From a bacterium (GTDB lineage Bacteria > Verrucomicrobiota > Verrucomicrobiia > Opitutales > UBA953): a stretch of DNA of 7,623 nt. The notes under the pieces are model-generated. The model was not told the DNA's origin and did not search any database. It saw only the letters and a list, made by a program, of their open reading frames with translations. Both the position numbers and the translations under genes were made by a program. Below are positions 1 through 6,944 of the stretch, piece by piece; positions within the stretch are counted from its first letter, which is position 1, and each line of letters starts with the position of its first letter. The DNA lies in NCBI GenBank assembly GCA_009926645.1, contig RFOO01000039.1, positions 1-7,623 of the forward strand, given 5' to 3'.

Positions 1-1287
1 CAGATGTATCGCCATCTCAACCTAAGGAATATCTCCCGTAGTTATGAAGACGAGCCAATCAAAGACTGGGCAAAAAATGGAGGGATGCCCACAGACTTGG
101 ACCCACCCTGGGGGTTGCCCGATCACCTCTCTCCTAAAAAATATCTTCTATTCATTCACGGTTTCAATGTTTCAGCCCAGCAAGCTCGGGGCTGGAATGC
201 TGAAATGTTCAAACGATTCTTTGCCTCGGGTAGCCAAGCCAAATTCATTGGGGTCAGTTGGAACGGAGATACCTCTCCCGACTATCATGAAGCCGTTTTT
301 CGAGCTTTTCAGGTCGGTGAAGCATTACCAGCCCAATTACCCTACCCAATTAACGACAACCCGATAACCATCGCAGGTCACAGCCTCGGAAATGTAGTAG
401 CCGCCAATGCGATACAGCGCGGAGGACTTAAACCTGTCGCCTATTTAGCCATCAATGCAGCTGTCCCGGCGGAAGCCTATGTTACACATCGAGAACAGAG
501 AATCGAAGAAACCCAAATGACCGAGTGGAATTGGAGAAAATATGAACCGCGACTCTACGCTAACCAATGGTACAAACTCTTCTCTCCCACGGATGCTCGC
601 AGTCAATTAACCTGGAAAAATCAGTTTTCTAAAGCTGCCGCCGTTTTAAAAAATTATTACTCTCCAGGCGATGAGGTGGTTGCTGCGGCCGATGAGATCA
701 ACCGCGCAGGCGTCAGCCATTTTATCTCCATGTATGGATTTAACTTTTCTCGTGGAGCTTGGAAATACCAAGAAATCATTAAAGGCACCACACCCTCTTC
801 TTCAATGGCTGGCTTTATCATCAGTCGCCCCCAAGCTGGCTGGGAGTTCAGTAATGAGTGGTTTTATACGGTTAATACCGGCAGAGAAAAATACCCAAGA
901 GCGTATACACCAGATGAGGCAAGACGCATTAATACAGAAAACCTAAAGACCAAACCCTTTTTTTGGAAGTTCAGAGAGGCAGACTTACACCACACCAATG
1001 CAGCCATGGCTTCGGCTAAAGCCGAAGAAAAGAAAGTCATTTATGATCTCCTCGCCCGAGGAATTCCCTCGGGCAGTTATGCTTTAGCGATTGTCAGTCT
1101 ATCAAATGGAGGAATTGAAAACTATAACTGCGAAATGACTGGGAGAAAGATAGATCAGTGGCCCAAAGGCCCCGATCGCGAGGGCTATAAAAGTGGACGA
1201 TGGTTACATAGTGACATCAAAAACGTTGCCCTTCCTGTTATTCGCCAAACCTACGATTCGATGATTACGAAAGGACAGTTAAAATGA
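1..1287 (+). CDS. alpha/beta hydrolase (serine esterase/lipase-like), 5' end possibly outside window
   Basis: A predicted serine hydrolase of unknown substrate. Numbering from the ATG at position 4 gives 427 residues. The chain shows a strand plus oxyanion-loop motif (LLFIHGF, residues 48-54), the nucleophile elbow GHSLG (125-129, Ser127), a plausible acid Asp223 in SPGDEVV, and a plausible catalytic His402 in WLHSDIKN near the C-terminus, so a full triad can be drawn. Residues 160-215 and 250-395 look like lid or insertion regions. No signal peptide or membrane segment is seen in the visible part. The frame is open to the window edge (codon CAG at 1-3) and the region before the core begins abruptly, so the real start, and perhaps an export signal or N-terminal domain, may lie upstream. 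The stop overlaps the start of the next gene (ATGA), which implies co-translation. The fold assignment is firm; the enzymatic activity is not. Confidence 0.8.
   Translation, partial: QMYRHLNLRNISRSYEDEPIKDWAKNGGMPTDLDPPWGLPDHLSPKKYLLFIHGFNVSAQQARGWNAEMFKRFFASGSQAKFIGVSWNGDTSPDYHEAVFRAFQVGEALPAQLPYPINDNPITIAGHSLGNVVAANAIQRGGLKPVAYLAINAAVPAEAYVTHREQRIEETQMTEWNWRKYEPRLYANQWYKLFSPTDARSQLTWKNQFSKAAAVLKNYYSPGDEVVAAADEINRAGVSHFISMYGFNFSRGAWKYQEIIKGTTPSSSMAGFIISRPQAGWEFSNEWFYTVNTGREKYPRAYTPDEARRINTENLKTKPFFWKFREADLHHTNAAMASAKAEEKKVIYDLLARGIPSGSYALAIVSLSNGGIENYNCEMTGRKIDQWPKGPDREGYKSGRWLHSDIKNVALPVIRQTYDSMITKGQLK
1271..1275 (+). promoter_or_regulatory. Shine-Dalgarno site AAGGA for the exported-protein gene
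   Basis: AAGGA ends 8 nt before the ATG at 1284, a normal spacing. It lies inside the 3' end of the hydrolase gene and supports this ATG as the start. It is the only convincing Shine-Dalgarno sequence at any start in the window. Confidence 0.65.
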
Positions 1288-2276
1288 GATTCATCTTATT
1301 ATTGATAGGTTTATCAGCCAACCTTCTCTTGGCCGATGACATTCAAGTCTCCATGCGGATTATTGACGAAAAGGGTCAGCCCGTCGAAAAAGCAAAAGTG
1401 AATATCTACTTGGCCTTTCCTAAGGCACAAGAAAAAGTAAGTCGTGATATTTTAACAAATTTTCGCGGACTGGTTAGCAATCTTGTTCGAACGGAGGCGG
1501 GCTTCCATGTATTCATCAAAAAAGAAGGTTATTATGACTCGGAACTCCTCGATCAGCCTGGTGATAAAAACTATTTTCGTGAAATTGTTTTACCCAGGAA
1601 AATTAACCCTACTGCTCTTTATGCTAAATTTTATCCTGGATGGAAAGATGAAGGACTAAAGTTTCCTCGTTTTGATGAATGGTTCAATTATGATCTAAAA
1701 ATTGGCGACTGGCTTCCACCTGAGGGCAAAGGTGAAACCGCAGATATCAGGATGAAATTTAACCGTGAGTTTAAAGGCGAGTGGTTCATTGGAGAACAAA
1801 AGTACCAAGAATACCGCCAATTACCTGAATACATCCAAAAGTCAGAAGAGGAAATGAGGGAGATTTGGGGCGTCTGGAATATGCGTATTGAAATACAAGC
1901 TGCGGATAAAAAAGGAGGCATCAGCAAAATGATTCCTTTTCTTTCTTACTCCCAACTAAAAATGCCCCATGAGGCGCCTGAATTTGGTTATCAAAAAAAC
2001 TGTACTCTTACCGAGGCAGACAACAACCAAGAGAAAGGTCTATTTATTCGCTCTCGCGTTGTCACCGATAACAATGGTCGCATCGTTTCCGCCCACTACA
2101 GCAAAATCACCGGCGTTCCTTTTACCATTATTCATGCCGGAGCTTGGGGATTTATTCACTACTTTAATCCCACGCCGAATGATCGAAATCTCGAATTCGA
2201 TTCTAAGAAAAATCTCTATCAGCCAACCCCCAAGGATCCTGCTTATTCATCTCAGCCCTATCAACTTCCTCCCTGA
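1284..2276 (+). CDS. predicted exported protein with N-terminal carboxypeptidase-regulatory-like domain
   Basis: A 330-residue protein of unknown function. Residues 1-17 form a hydrophobic signal-peptide-like segment (FILLLIGLSANLLLA) with likely cleavage before DD at 18-19. No lipobox cysteine is present; the only cysteine is Cys240. Residues 19-105 read like a carboxypeptidase-regulatory-type beta-sandwich: IDEKGQPVEKAKV, a Phe-Arg-Gly turn (FRGLVS, 60-65), then a GFHVFIKKEGYY segment that usually ends such repeats. Residues 110-330 are rich in Trp, Tyr and Phe (for example YPGWKDEG, WFNYDLKIGDW) and match no catalytic family I can name; a late segment (YFNPTPNDRNLEFD, 293-306) looks like a conserved motif. 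The start is set by the ATGA overlap with the hydrolase and the Shine-Dalgarno site at 1271. Co-translation suggests the two products work together, probably at the envelope. The domain call is moderate; the function is unknown. Confidence 0.75.
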   Translation: MRFILLLIGLSANLLLADDIQVSMRIIDEKGQPVEKAKVNIYLAFPKAQEKVSRDILTNFRGLVSNLVRTEAGFHVFIKKEGYYDSELLDQPGDKNYFREIVLPRKINPTALYAKFYPGWKDEGLKFPRFDEWFNYDLKIGDWLPPEGKGETADIRMKFNREFKGEWFIGEQKYQEYRQLPEYIQKSEEEMREIWGVWNMRIEIQAADKKGGISKMIPFLSYSQLKMPHEAPEFGYQKNCTLTEADNNQEKGLFIRSRVVTDNNGRIVSAHYSKITGVPFTIIHAGAWGFIHYFNPTPNDRNLEFDSKKNLYQPTPKDPAYSSQPYQLPP

Positions 2277-2301
2277 AATTTTCAGGGACTTGGCTGTTTT
2301 T
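2253..2301 (+). terminator. probable rho-independent terminator of the hydrolase/exported-protein operon
   Basis: An inner perfect stem CCCTGAA (2271-2277) / TTCAGGG (2281-2287) with loop ATT is enclosed by an outer CAGCC (2253-2257) / GGCTG (2292-2296) stem. The outer stem is followed directly by TTTTT (2297-2301). The stop codon TGA (2274-2276) lies inside the inner stem. The internal loop is asymmetric (13 and 4 nt), so the fold is plausible rather than certain. Confidence 0.55.
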
Positions 2302-2440
2302 ATAACAGAGCCAGTAGGCTGTTCAGGTTGAGCGGTTCGGTGACCATGGCTAATTGTCCTTGAGCATCGTAAGGCCAATCGGCTTTTGGCTTATCCCAGT
2401 AAAGTTCGACGCCATTGCCATCAGGGTCACTCAAATAAAC
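2300..2440 (-). pseudogene. 3' remnant of a VOC-superfamily (catechol 2,3-dioxygenase/glyoxalase-like) gene
   Basis: Read on the minus strand, these 46 codons end in TAA and encode a typical C-terminus of a CatE-type vicinal-oxygen-chelate protein: YLSDPDGNGVELYWD, then WPYDAQGQLAM, then a short leucine-rich tail (LNLNSLLALL). The glutamate in GVELYWD is at the usual metal-ligand position of the family. An in-frame TAG (2441-2443) precedes the fragment, and no VOC-like sequence is found in any frame between there and the queA stop at 2488. The N-terminal bulk of a gene normally near 280 codons is therefore missing. No start codon or ribosome site is present and the piece should not be expressed as an enzyme. 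It lies downstream of queA on the same strand, so an intact gene may once have followed queA, or the fragment was carried in by a rearrangement. Identification is strong; how it arose is inference. Confidence 0.8.
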
Positions 2441-2447
2441 CTAAACT

Positions 2448-2476
2448 ACTCTCGTCCCACCGCAAACCAAGAGAGT
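2448..2476 (-). other. weak inverted repeat downstream of queA
   Basis: ACTCTC (2448-2453) and GAGAGT (2471-2476) can pair across a 17-nt loop, 10 nt beyond the queA stop. No T-run follows on the minus strand, so a terminator role is only a possibility. The rest of the 45-nt gap between queA and the VOC remnant shows nothing else. Confidence 0.25.
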
Positions 2477-2485
2477 GCTTTATGA

Positions 2486-3562
2486 TTATAAAATTAGCAT
2501 CGCATCACCGTAACTGAAAAACCGATATTTTTCACGAACGGCTTCAGCGTAAATTTCCTTCAGCCATTTCAGCCCTTCCGGAGAACCCGGGGTTAAAAAT
2601 GCCGAAACGAGACAAAGCAGAGTCGACCGGGGTAAGTGAAAATTGGTTAATAAATGCTCACAGCAACGAATGGTATCGCCTGGCAAAAGATAGAGCGATG
2701 CTTCCGCGGAAAAATCTCCCGCAGGGACTCGACTAAAATCGCCCCACTGACGAATACAGTCCTCCGCCGAACGAACCGTTGTCGTACCAATAGCGAGTCG
2801 AGGCCTCCGATCACGCAAAGCCACTAAGGTACGCTCAGGAATACGATAAGTTTCACGATGCATGACATGCTGGTCGATCGTCTGGACTTGAATAGGCTGA
2901 AAAGTACCTGCTCCGACATGGAGAACGAGGTCGAAAGACTCATGCCCTCTTTGCGCTAACTGTTGCAATAATTCAGGAGTAAAATGCAAACCGGCGGTCG
3001 GTGCAGCCACGGCACGCGCTGGCCCGGGATCTGCATAAACGGTTTGATAACGCGCTTCATCATTGGCGTCTTTAATACCCAAACTTTTCCGAGCCTCGAC
3101 GATGTAAGGTGGCAAAGGCAACTCTCCCACTTTCTCGGCCCACTGCTCAACGCTTTCTCCCGGAGGTAAATCAAACTGCACCACGTAGTCGCCACCTTCT
3201 CCGACGTGTGTGACAACGGCACGACGACCCTCAACGATAAAACCAGCGGGGTCAGCCGCACGCTTCCCCGGACGTAACAAGCAATGCCAAGCATTCGCGC
3301 GTTCAGCAGGTCGGATAAGCAGACACTCCACTTTGCCCCCAGTGGGACGAACGCCATGCAAACGTGCCTTTAAAACACGCACATTATTTCGAAAAAGCGT
3401 GGTGCCTGCGGGAAGTATATCCGGCAATTCATAAAAGTGCCGATGCTCAATCTTGCGAGTAGCTCGATGCACCACCAGAAGACGTGAGGCATCGCGTTTG
3501 GCCGTCGGCTGTGCTGCAATCAATTCCGACGGAAGATCGAAATCTAACTCCCCGATATCCAT
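2486..3562 (-). CDS. queA: S-adenosylmethionine:tRNA ribosyltransferase-isomerase QueA
   Basis: QueA transfers and rearranges the ribosyl group of SAM onto 7-aminomethyl-7-deazaguanine at the wobble position of tRNA, making epoxyqueuosine. It acts in the cytoplasm, late in queuosine synthesis. The 358 residues match the usual length. Family signatures appear in order: [10 protein letters not shown] (8-17), LFRNNVRV (56-63), the [11 protein letters not shown] core (184-194), [11 protein letters not shown] (214-224), GTTTVRS (259-265), [11 protein letters not shown] (306-316) and the C-terminal [13 protein letters not shown] (344-356). The stretch just before AVAAPTAG (ADPGPAR) looks about two residues longer than in commonly seen homologues, a minor variation. 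The start ATG lies 3 nt after the stop of the upstream HD-domain gene and has no Shine-Dalgarno sequence, so translation is probably coupled; the N-terminus matches homologues, which supports this start. Identification is secure. Confidence 0.97.
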   Translation of the reverse strand: MDIGELDFDLPSELIAAQPTAKRDASRLLVVHRATRKIEHRHFYELPDILPAGTTLFRNNVRVLKARLHGVRPTGGKVECLLIRPAERANAWHCLLRPGKRAADPAGFIVEGRRAVVTHVGEGGDYVVQFDLPPGESVEQWAEKVGELPLPPYIVEARKSLGIKDANDEARYQTVYADPGPARAVAAPTAGLHFTPELLQQLAQRGHESFDLVLHVGAGTFQPIQVQTIDQHVMHRETYRIPERTLVALRDRRPRLAIGTTTVRSAEDCIRQWGDFSRVPAGDFSAEASLYLLPGDTIRCCEHLLTNFHLPRSTLLCLVSAFLTPGSPEGLKWLKEIYAEAVREKYRFFSYGDAMLIL

Positions 3563-3565
3563 CGA

Positions 3566-4582
3566 TTATCGTGTTTTAGGAGGAGTCAGCAACAACTGCC
3601 CATCAATCGCACGCAATGGCGTAAACTCCAATCCTTGAGGCGCCTTTCGCAGTTCTTCCTCAATCGCAGAAAGTTTCGCATCCATATCATCTAATCGAGC
3701 CACAAACACAGCCTCCGGAGTCGAGGGCGTTTGGCATGCACCATATTCACGCATGGTGTGATGACTCAGTAAAATATGCTCTAAACGTTCGCGCAGTGAA
3801 ACGTCCAATCCCACTTTAGCTGCATGTTCACGAACAATAAAGGCTCCTAAAACAAGGTGACCATGCAAATTGCCCGCACGGGTGAAGCCAGCCCGCGACA
3901 TACCTGCCTCAAGTCGTGTGTATTCCTGAATTTTCCCGATATCATGCAAAATCGTGCCCGCTAATGTGAGCGCAACATCCACGCGGGGGTAAAGCGGTAG
4001 GAGTGCTTCAGCACATCGCGCCATACGCAAGGTGTGTTCAAGTAAACCGTGACGGTAGGCATGATGCATGCCCATGGCTGCAACTGACTCGCAGAAACGC
4101 TCTCCATGTTCTGCAAAAACCGATTCCACCGTCGCTCGAAGAGCGGCATGAGGAATGCGCGATACAATCGCCATTAAATCCTCCCGCATCTTAACTGGGT
4201 CAAATTGTGAAACCGGAGTCAATCGACCCATAATGGCCGGGTCGCTTTTCTCCGCATCGGTTAAAGGAGTGAGCACATCTGGTTTTAATTCAGGTCGTCC
4301 ATTAAACTCTCCAACCACCCCGCCAATCCGTACAGGAGTTCCCGACTTCAATGTCGTTAAAACAGGCTTAATGGGTGAATCTGCAAAAACCCGAACTTTC
4401 ATGTCATCGGACGCATCGGCGATGATAAATTCGAAATAGGATGAGCCGTTCTTCGTCGGCTTGGTGCTCACTTCACCAACTGAACAAATAGCAAGAAACC
4501 TCGTCCCGACTGGACTGGTTTTACTTTCACGCAAAGAGATAACAGATTCTGACATAGGGGGCATCGTGCCCAGTGTAGGCAC
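3566..4582 (-). CDS. OB-fold/HD-domain protein, YhaM-like 3'-5' exoribonuclease
   Basis: Likely a metal-dependent 3'-5' exonuclease of the YhaM family, whose Bacillus member degrades RNA and single-stranded DNA. Residues 27-107 form an OB-fold (RFLAICSVGEV ... EFNGRPELKPDVL). Residues 173-303 form the HD domain: HHAYRHGLLEHTL with metal-ligand candidates His178 and His183, ILHDIGK (His213-Asp214), a GHLVLGA helix (His242), HILLSHH (269-275) and FVARLDDMDAKL with Asp298, Asp299 and Asp301. OB plus HD in this order is the YhaM arrangement. The longest frame starts with GTG at 4582 and is used for numbering; ATG codons at 4564 and 4555 are good alternatives, and MSES at 4555 looks like a natural N-terminus. 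None has a clear Shine-Dalgarno sequence. It is the first gene of a two-gene unit with queA. A regulatory or other HD hydrolase role cannot be excluded. Confidence 0.88.
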   Translation of the reverse strand: MPTLGTMPPMSESVISLRESKTSPVGTRFLAICSVGEVSTKPTKNGSSYFEFIIADASDDMKVRVFADSPIKPVLTTLKSGTPVRIGGVVGEFNGRPELKPDVLTPLTDAEKSDPAIMGRLTPVSQFDPVKMREDLMAIVSRIPHAALRATVESVFAEHGERFCESVAAMGMHHAYRHGLLEHTLRMARCAEALLPLYPRVDVALTLAGTILHDIGKIQEYTRLEAGMSRAGFTRAGNLHGHLVLGAFIVREHAAKVGLDVSLRERLEHILLSHHTMREYGACQTPSTPEAVFVARLDDMDAKLSAIEEELRKAPQGLEFTPLRAIDGQLLLTPPKTR

Positions 4583-4621
4583 GGAGACAAATAAATAGAT
4601 AAAGGGGTGAAGTGCAAATCG

Positions 4622-4637
4622 CCCAATAATTATTGGG
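4622..4637. promoter_or_regulatory. perfect 16-bp palindrome in a divergent intergenic region (possible operator)
   Basis: CCCAATAATTATTGGG is fully self-complementary. It lies between the divergent YhaM-like and K+-channel genes, 40-67 nt upstream of the possible YhaM-like starts and 73 nt upstream of the channel start. As DNA it could bind a dimeric regulator. Without a loop it is not a good RNA hairpin, and it is followed only by ATTTT. A second, weaker inverted repeat, AACCT/AGGTT (4649-4653/4658-4662), lies next to it. No regulator gene is nearby, so the role is inference. Confidence 0.4.
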
Positions 4638-4676
4638 ATTTTAACTAAAACCTAAAGAGGTTAGACCCTATTTCAT

Positions 4677-4704
4677 TTGTCAGCCTTCTATTAGGGTGTA
4701 GAAT
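4677..4704 (+). promoter_or_regulatory. candidate sigma70-type promoter for the K+ channel (possibly leaderless mRNA)
   Basis: TTGTCA (4677-4682) and TAGAAT (4699-4704) resemble -35 and -10 boxes with a 16-nt spacer; each differs from consensus at one position. The -10 box ends 6 nt before the ATG at 4711, so transcription would start at or next to the start codon. No Shine-Dalgarno sequence precedes this ATG, which fits a leaderless transcript. No equally good promoter was found on the minus strand for the YhaM-like gene. Confidence 0.4.
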
Positions 4705-4710
4705 TCAATA

Positions 4711-5484
4711 ATGCGCATCGATCACGAACTGAAAGAGCGACTTCATGCTTGGGATTGGTCGGTTTTATTCGTCGCGATTATCGCTTTATTGGCTCTGATT
4801 ATTGAAACTTTTGTTCCGCTCTCAACCTCCACGATGCACTCTCTGCTCATCGTTGATCGTTATAGCTGTTACATTTTTATGATTGATGTACTCGTGCGTT
4901 GGCGACGCATGGGCTGGTCATCTAAATATTGGAAATGGGGATGGCTCGATTTACTGGCTAGCCTACCTCTGGATACAGCTTTTCGTGCCCTACAAGCGAT
5001 TCGCATCTATCGTTTCTTCCGCTTGGCCCGGATTATGTACAAATTCAAAGGAGTCACGGCCGGAACAACCCTCAGCGAAAAAATCCTCGCTGTTCCTGTT
5101 ATTGTTTCCGTCGCCATTCTCTTTTCGTCAGCCCTCATTATCGAGGCTGAAAAATCGGCACCCAATGCGATGATTAAAACGGGAGGGGATGCCGTTTGGT
5201 GGGCACTTTCTACGGTAACCACCGTAGGCTATGGCGACATTTACCCCGTCACCACCGAGGGACGATTTATCGCAGCCATCCTCATGCTTTTTGGAGTCGG
5301 ACTCTTCGGATCCATTTCCGCGTATGTTATTTCTAAAATTCTTTTGCCGAAAGAGATTCGAGACCACGAAGGCGAAATGCGCGAAATCCGTGCATTGCAT
5401 AAAGAAATCAAGGAATTGCGTGAAGAGATTCGTAAACACGCACCACCTGATAGCCAAGACAAGCCCCCTTCTCTGCCTAATTAA
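4711..5484 (+). CDS. voltage-gated-type potassium channel subunit
   Basis: An inner-membrane K+ channel subunit of 257 residues, expected to form a tetramer. Six membrane segments are visible: S1 about 17-35, S2 46-64 (acidic Asp59), S3 74-90 (Asp80), S4 91-113, S5 126-145 and S6 184-208. S4 carries arginines at every third position (Arg98, 101, 104, 107), followed by Lys111 and Lys113, the pattern of a working voltage sensor. The pore helix is followed by the selectivity filter TVGYGD (171-176). After S6, residues 213-242 are highly charged with heptad-like leucine/isoleucine spacing (EIRALHKEIKELREEI), a probable coiled coil that may help assembly, then a Pro/Ser-rich tail. No RCK or cyclic-nucleotide domain is present. 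The gene stands alone, diverging from the YhaM-like gene and converging with ahcY. The ATG has no Shine-Dalgarno site but is only 6 nt from a candidate -10 box. Ion selectivity for K+ is well supported; physiological role is unknown. Confidence 0.92.
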   Translation: MRIDHELKERLHAWDWSVLFVAIIALLALIIETFVPLSTSTMHSLLIVDRYSCYIFMIDVLVRWRRMGWSSKYWKWGWLDLLASLPLDTAFRALQAIRIYRFFRLARIMYKFKGVTAGTTLSEKILAVPVIVSVAILFSSALIIEAEKSAPNAMIKTGGDAVWWALSTVTTVGYGDIYPVTTEGRFIAAILMLFGVGLFGSISAYVISKILLPKEIRDHEGEMREIRALHKEIKELREEIRKHAPPDSQDKPPSLPN

Positions 5485-5508
5485 ATCAAAACGATTTAAC
5501 CGGCAGAG
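5471..5508. terminator. two-part hairpin between convergent channel and ahcY genes
   Basis: CTCTGCC (5471-5477) pairs with GGCAGAG (5502-5508), and inside it TTAAATC (5481-5487) pairs with GATTTAA (5493-5499) around loop AAAAC. A small internal loop (TAA on one side, CC on the other) separates the two perfect 7-bp stems. The channel stop codon (5482-5484) lies in the inner stem. The position between converging genes suggests transcription termination or 3'-end protection for both strands, but no T-run follows on either strand, so it is not a classical intrinsic terminator. Confidence 0.5.
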
Positions 5509-5525
5509 GGGCGCAGAATGATTAC

Positions 5526-6944
5526 TTAGTAACGATAGTTTTCTGGCTTAAAGGGACCCTGAGGGCTGACGCCCATGTAGTCGGCCTGCGCTTTGGTCAA
5601 CTTAGTTAGGCGTGCACCCAGTTTTTCTAAGTGCAGACGAGCCACTTCTTCGTCGAGATGCTTCGGCAAGACAACCACGCTGGGCTTAGCCTGAGTGCGA
5701 GTCTCCCAGAGATGGAGTTGAGCTAAAACCTGATTCGAGAAAGAAGTAGACATCACATAACTCGGATGGCCGGTCGCACAGCCCAAGTTCACCAGACGAC
5801 CTTCCGCCAAGAGATAAATTTGTTTTCCATTCGGCAAGGTATAGCGATCCACTTGTGGCTTGATGGTTTCTTTTTTCACGCCTTTACACTGATTAAGACG
5901 GCTCACTTGGATTTCATTATCAAAGTGGCCAATGTTACAAATAATCGCTTGGTCTTTCATCTTCAGCATATGCTCCAGCGTGATAATGTCGCGATTGCCC
6001 GTAGCGGTAACGTAGATATCCGTATTGCCTAAAGTTTCTTCGATACGCACGACGCGGTAACCTTCCATCGCTGCCTCAATTTCCGCAACCTGCACCGTCG
6101 CACCCAATCCGCGCAAAGACTGCGCAGAACCTTTACCCACATCGCCATAGCCTAGAACGAGAGCTACTTTACCTGCGACCATGACATCGGTTGCACGCTT
6201 AATGCCGTCAACCAGCGACTCACGACAGCCATACAAATTATCGAATTTGGATTTGGTAGCAGTGTCGTTAACATTCACCGCAGGCACCAACAGCTCACCT
6301 TTTTCGAGCATGCGATAGAGACGCTTCACTCCAGTGGTCGTTTCTTCCGAAACACCCTTCCAAGCGGCCACAACTTTGTGCCAGTGACCTGGACACTCTT
6401 TAGCGACTTTCTTGAGTAAGTTTTTGATAATCTGCTCTTCCTCCGATTCAGACTTCGTGTTCACCCAGTTTGAACCGTTTTCGAGTTCATAACCCTTGTG
6501 AATCAGCAAAGTGGCATCGCCACCATCATCGACAATTAACTCGGGACCCGAGCCATTGGGCCAAGTCAAAGCACGGAAGGTGCAATCCCAATACTCTTCC
6601 AAGGTTTCGCCCTTCCAGGCAAAAACAGGATAACCAGCCTTTGCGATGGCAGCGGCCGCATGATCTTGCGTGGAGAAAATGTTGCAGGATGCCCAGCGCA
6701 CATCGGCACCCAAAGCACCTAAAGTCTCAATCAAGACCGCGGTTTGAATAGTCATGTGTAATGACCCCGTAATGCGCACGCCCTGCAGGGGCTTCTTTTT
6801 GGCATACTTGGCCCGCAGAGCCATCAAACCAGGCATCTCGTGTTCGGCGACTTGTAATTCTTTGCGACCCCAGTCAGCCAAACCTAAGTCGGCCACTTGG
6901 AAATCGGTTTTCTTCTTCGAAGATTTTAAGGAGGGGGAATACAT
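5526..6944 (-). CDS. ahcY: adenosylhomocysteinase (S-adenosylhomocysteine hydrolase), with an apparent 6-residue gap in the NAD domain
   Basis: Cytoplasmic NAD-dependent enzyme that splits S-adenosylhomocysteine into adenosine and homocysteine, relieving product inhibition of methyltransferases. Its 472 residues carry the expected motifs: LHMTIQT (62-68), [10 protein letters not shown] (85-94), VDDGGD (138-143), a roughly 40-residue insert (about 150-195) as in proteobacterial-type enzymes, SEETTTGV (199-206), [13 protein letters not shown] (224-236, with the catalytic Lys/Asp pair), the NAD loop GYGDVGKG (265-272), [10 protein letters not shown] (336-345) and the C-terminal [10 protein letters not shown]. 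The oddity is at [11 protein letters not shown] (286-296): homologues I recall read EIDPICALQAAMEGY, so six residues seem deleted in frame (junction near 6075-6077). The start ATG is 10 nt after metK, has no Shine-Dalgarno site and is placed correctly relative to [15 protein letters not shown]. Family assignment is certain; whether this copy is fully active is open. Confidence 0.96.
   Translation of the reverse strand: MYSPSLKSSKKKTDFQVADLGLADWGRKELQVAEHEMPGLMALRAKYAKKKPLQGVRITGSLHMTIQTAVLIETLGALGADVRWASCNIFSTQDHAAAAIAKAGYPVFAWKGETLEEYWDCTFRALTWPNGSGPELIVDDGGDATLLIHKGYELENGSNWVNTKSESEEEQIIKNLLKKVAKECPGHWHKVVAAWKGVSEETTTGVKRLYRMLEKGELLVPAVNVNDTATKSKFDNLYGCRESLVDGIKRATDVMVAGKVALVLGYGDVGKGSAQSLRGLGATVQVAEIEAAMEGYRVVRIEETLGNTDIYVTATGNRDIITLEHMLKMKDQAIICNIGHFDNEIQVSRLNQCKGVKKETIKPQVDRYTLPNGKQIYLLAEGRLVNLGCATGHPSYVMSTSFSNQVLAQLHLWETRTQAKPSVVVLPKHLDEEVARLHLEKLGARLTKLTKAQADYMGVSPQGPFKPENYRY

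Noticed and set aside
1969..2331. 120-codon plus-strand frame overlapping the end of the exported-protein gene
   Set aside because: It is out of frame with a convincing signal-peptide-bearing gene, shows no recognisable motif and lacks a ribosome site; its end only runs into the intergenic hairpins.
2441..2485. Frameshifted continuation of the VOC gene toward queA
   Set aside because: All three minus-strand frames were read by eye; none gives the expected VOC residues before YLSDPDGNG, so the fragment boundary appears real.
4649..4662. AACCT/AGGTT hairpin upstream of the channel gene as a riboswitch or attenuator
   Set aside because: The stem is only 5 bp and lies upstream of the best promoter candidate, so it would not be in the transcript; no larger conserved fold is visible.
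5766..6032. Open frame of 88 codons on the plus strand, antisense to ahcY, and similar antisense frames over queA, metK and the channel gene
   Set aside because: They lie wholly inside genes of certain identity, have no family motifs, and their compositions are those expected from reading coding DNA on the wrong strand.
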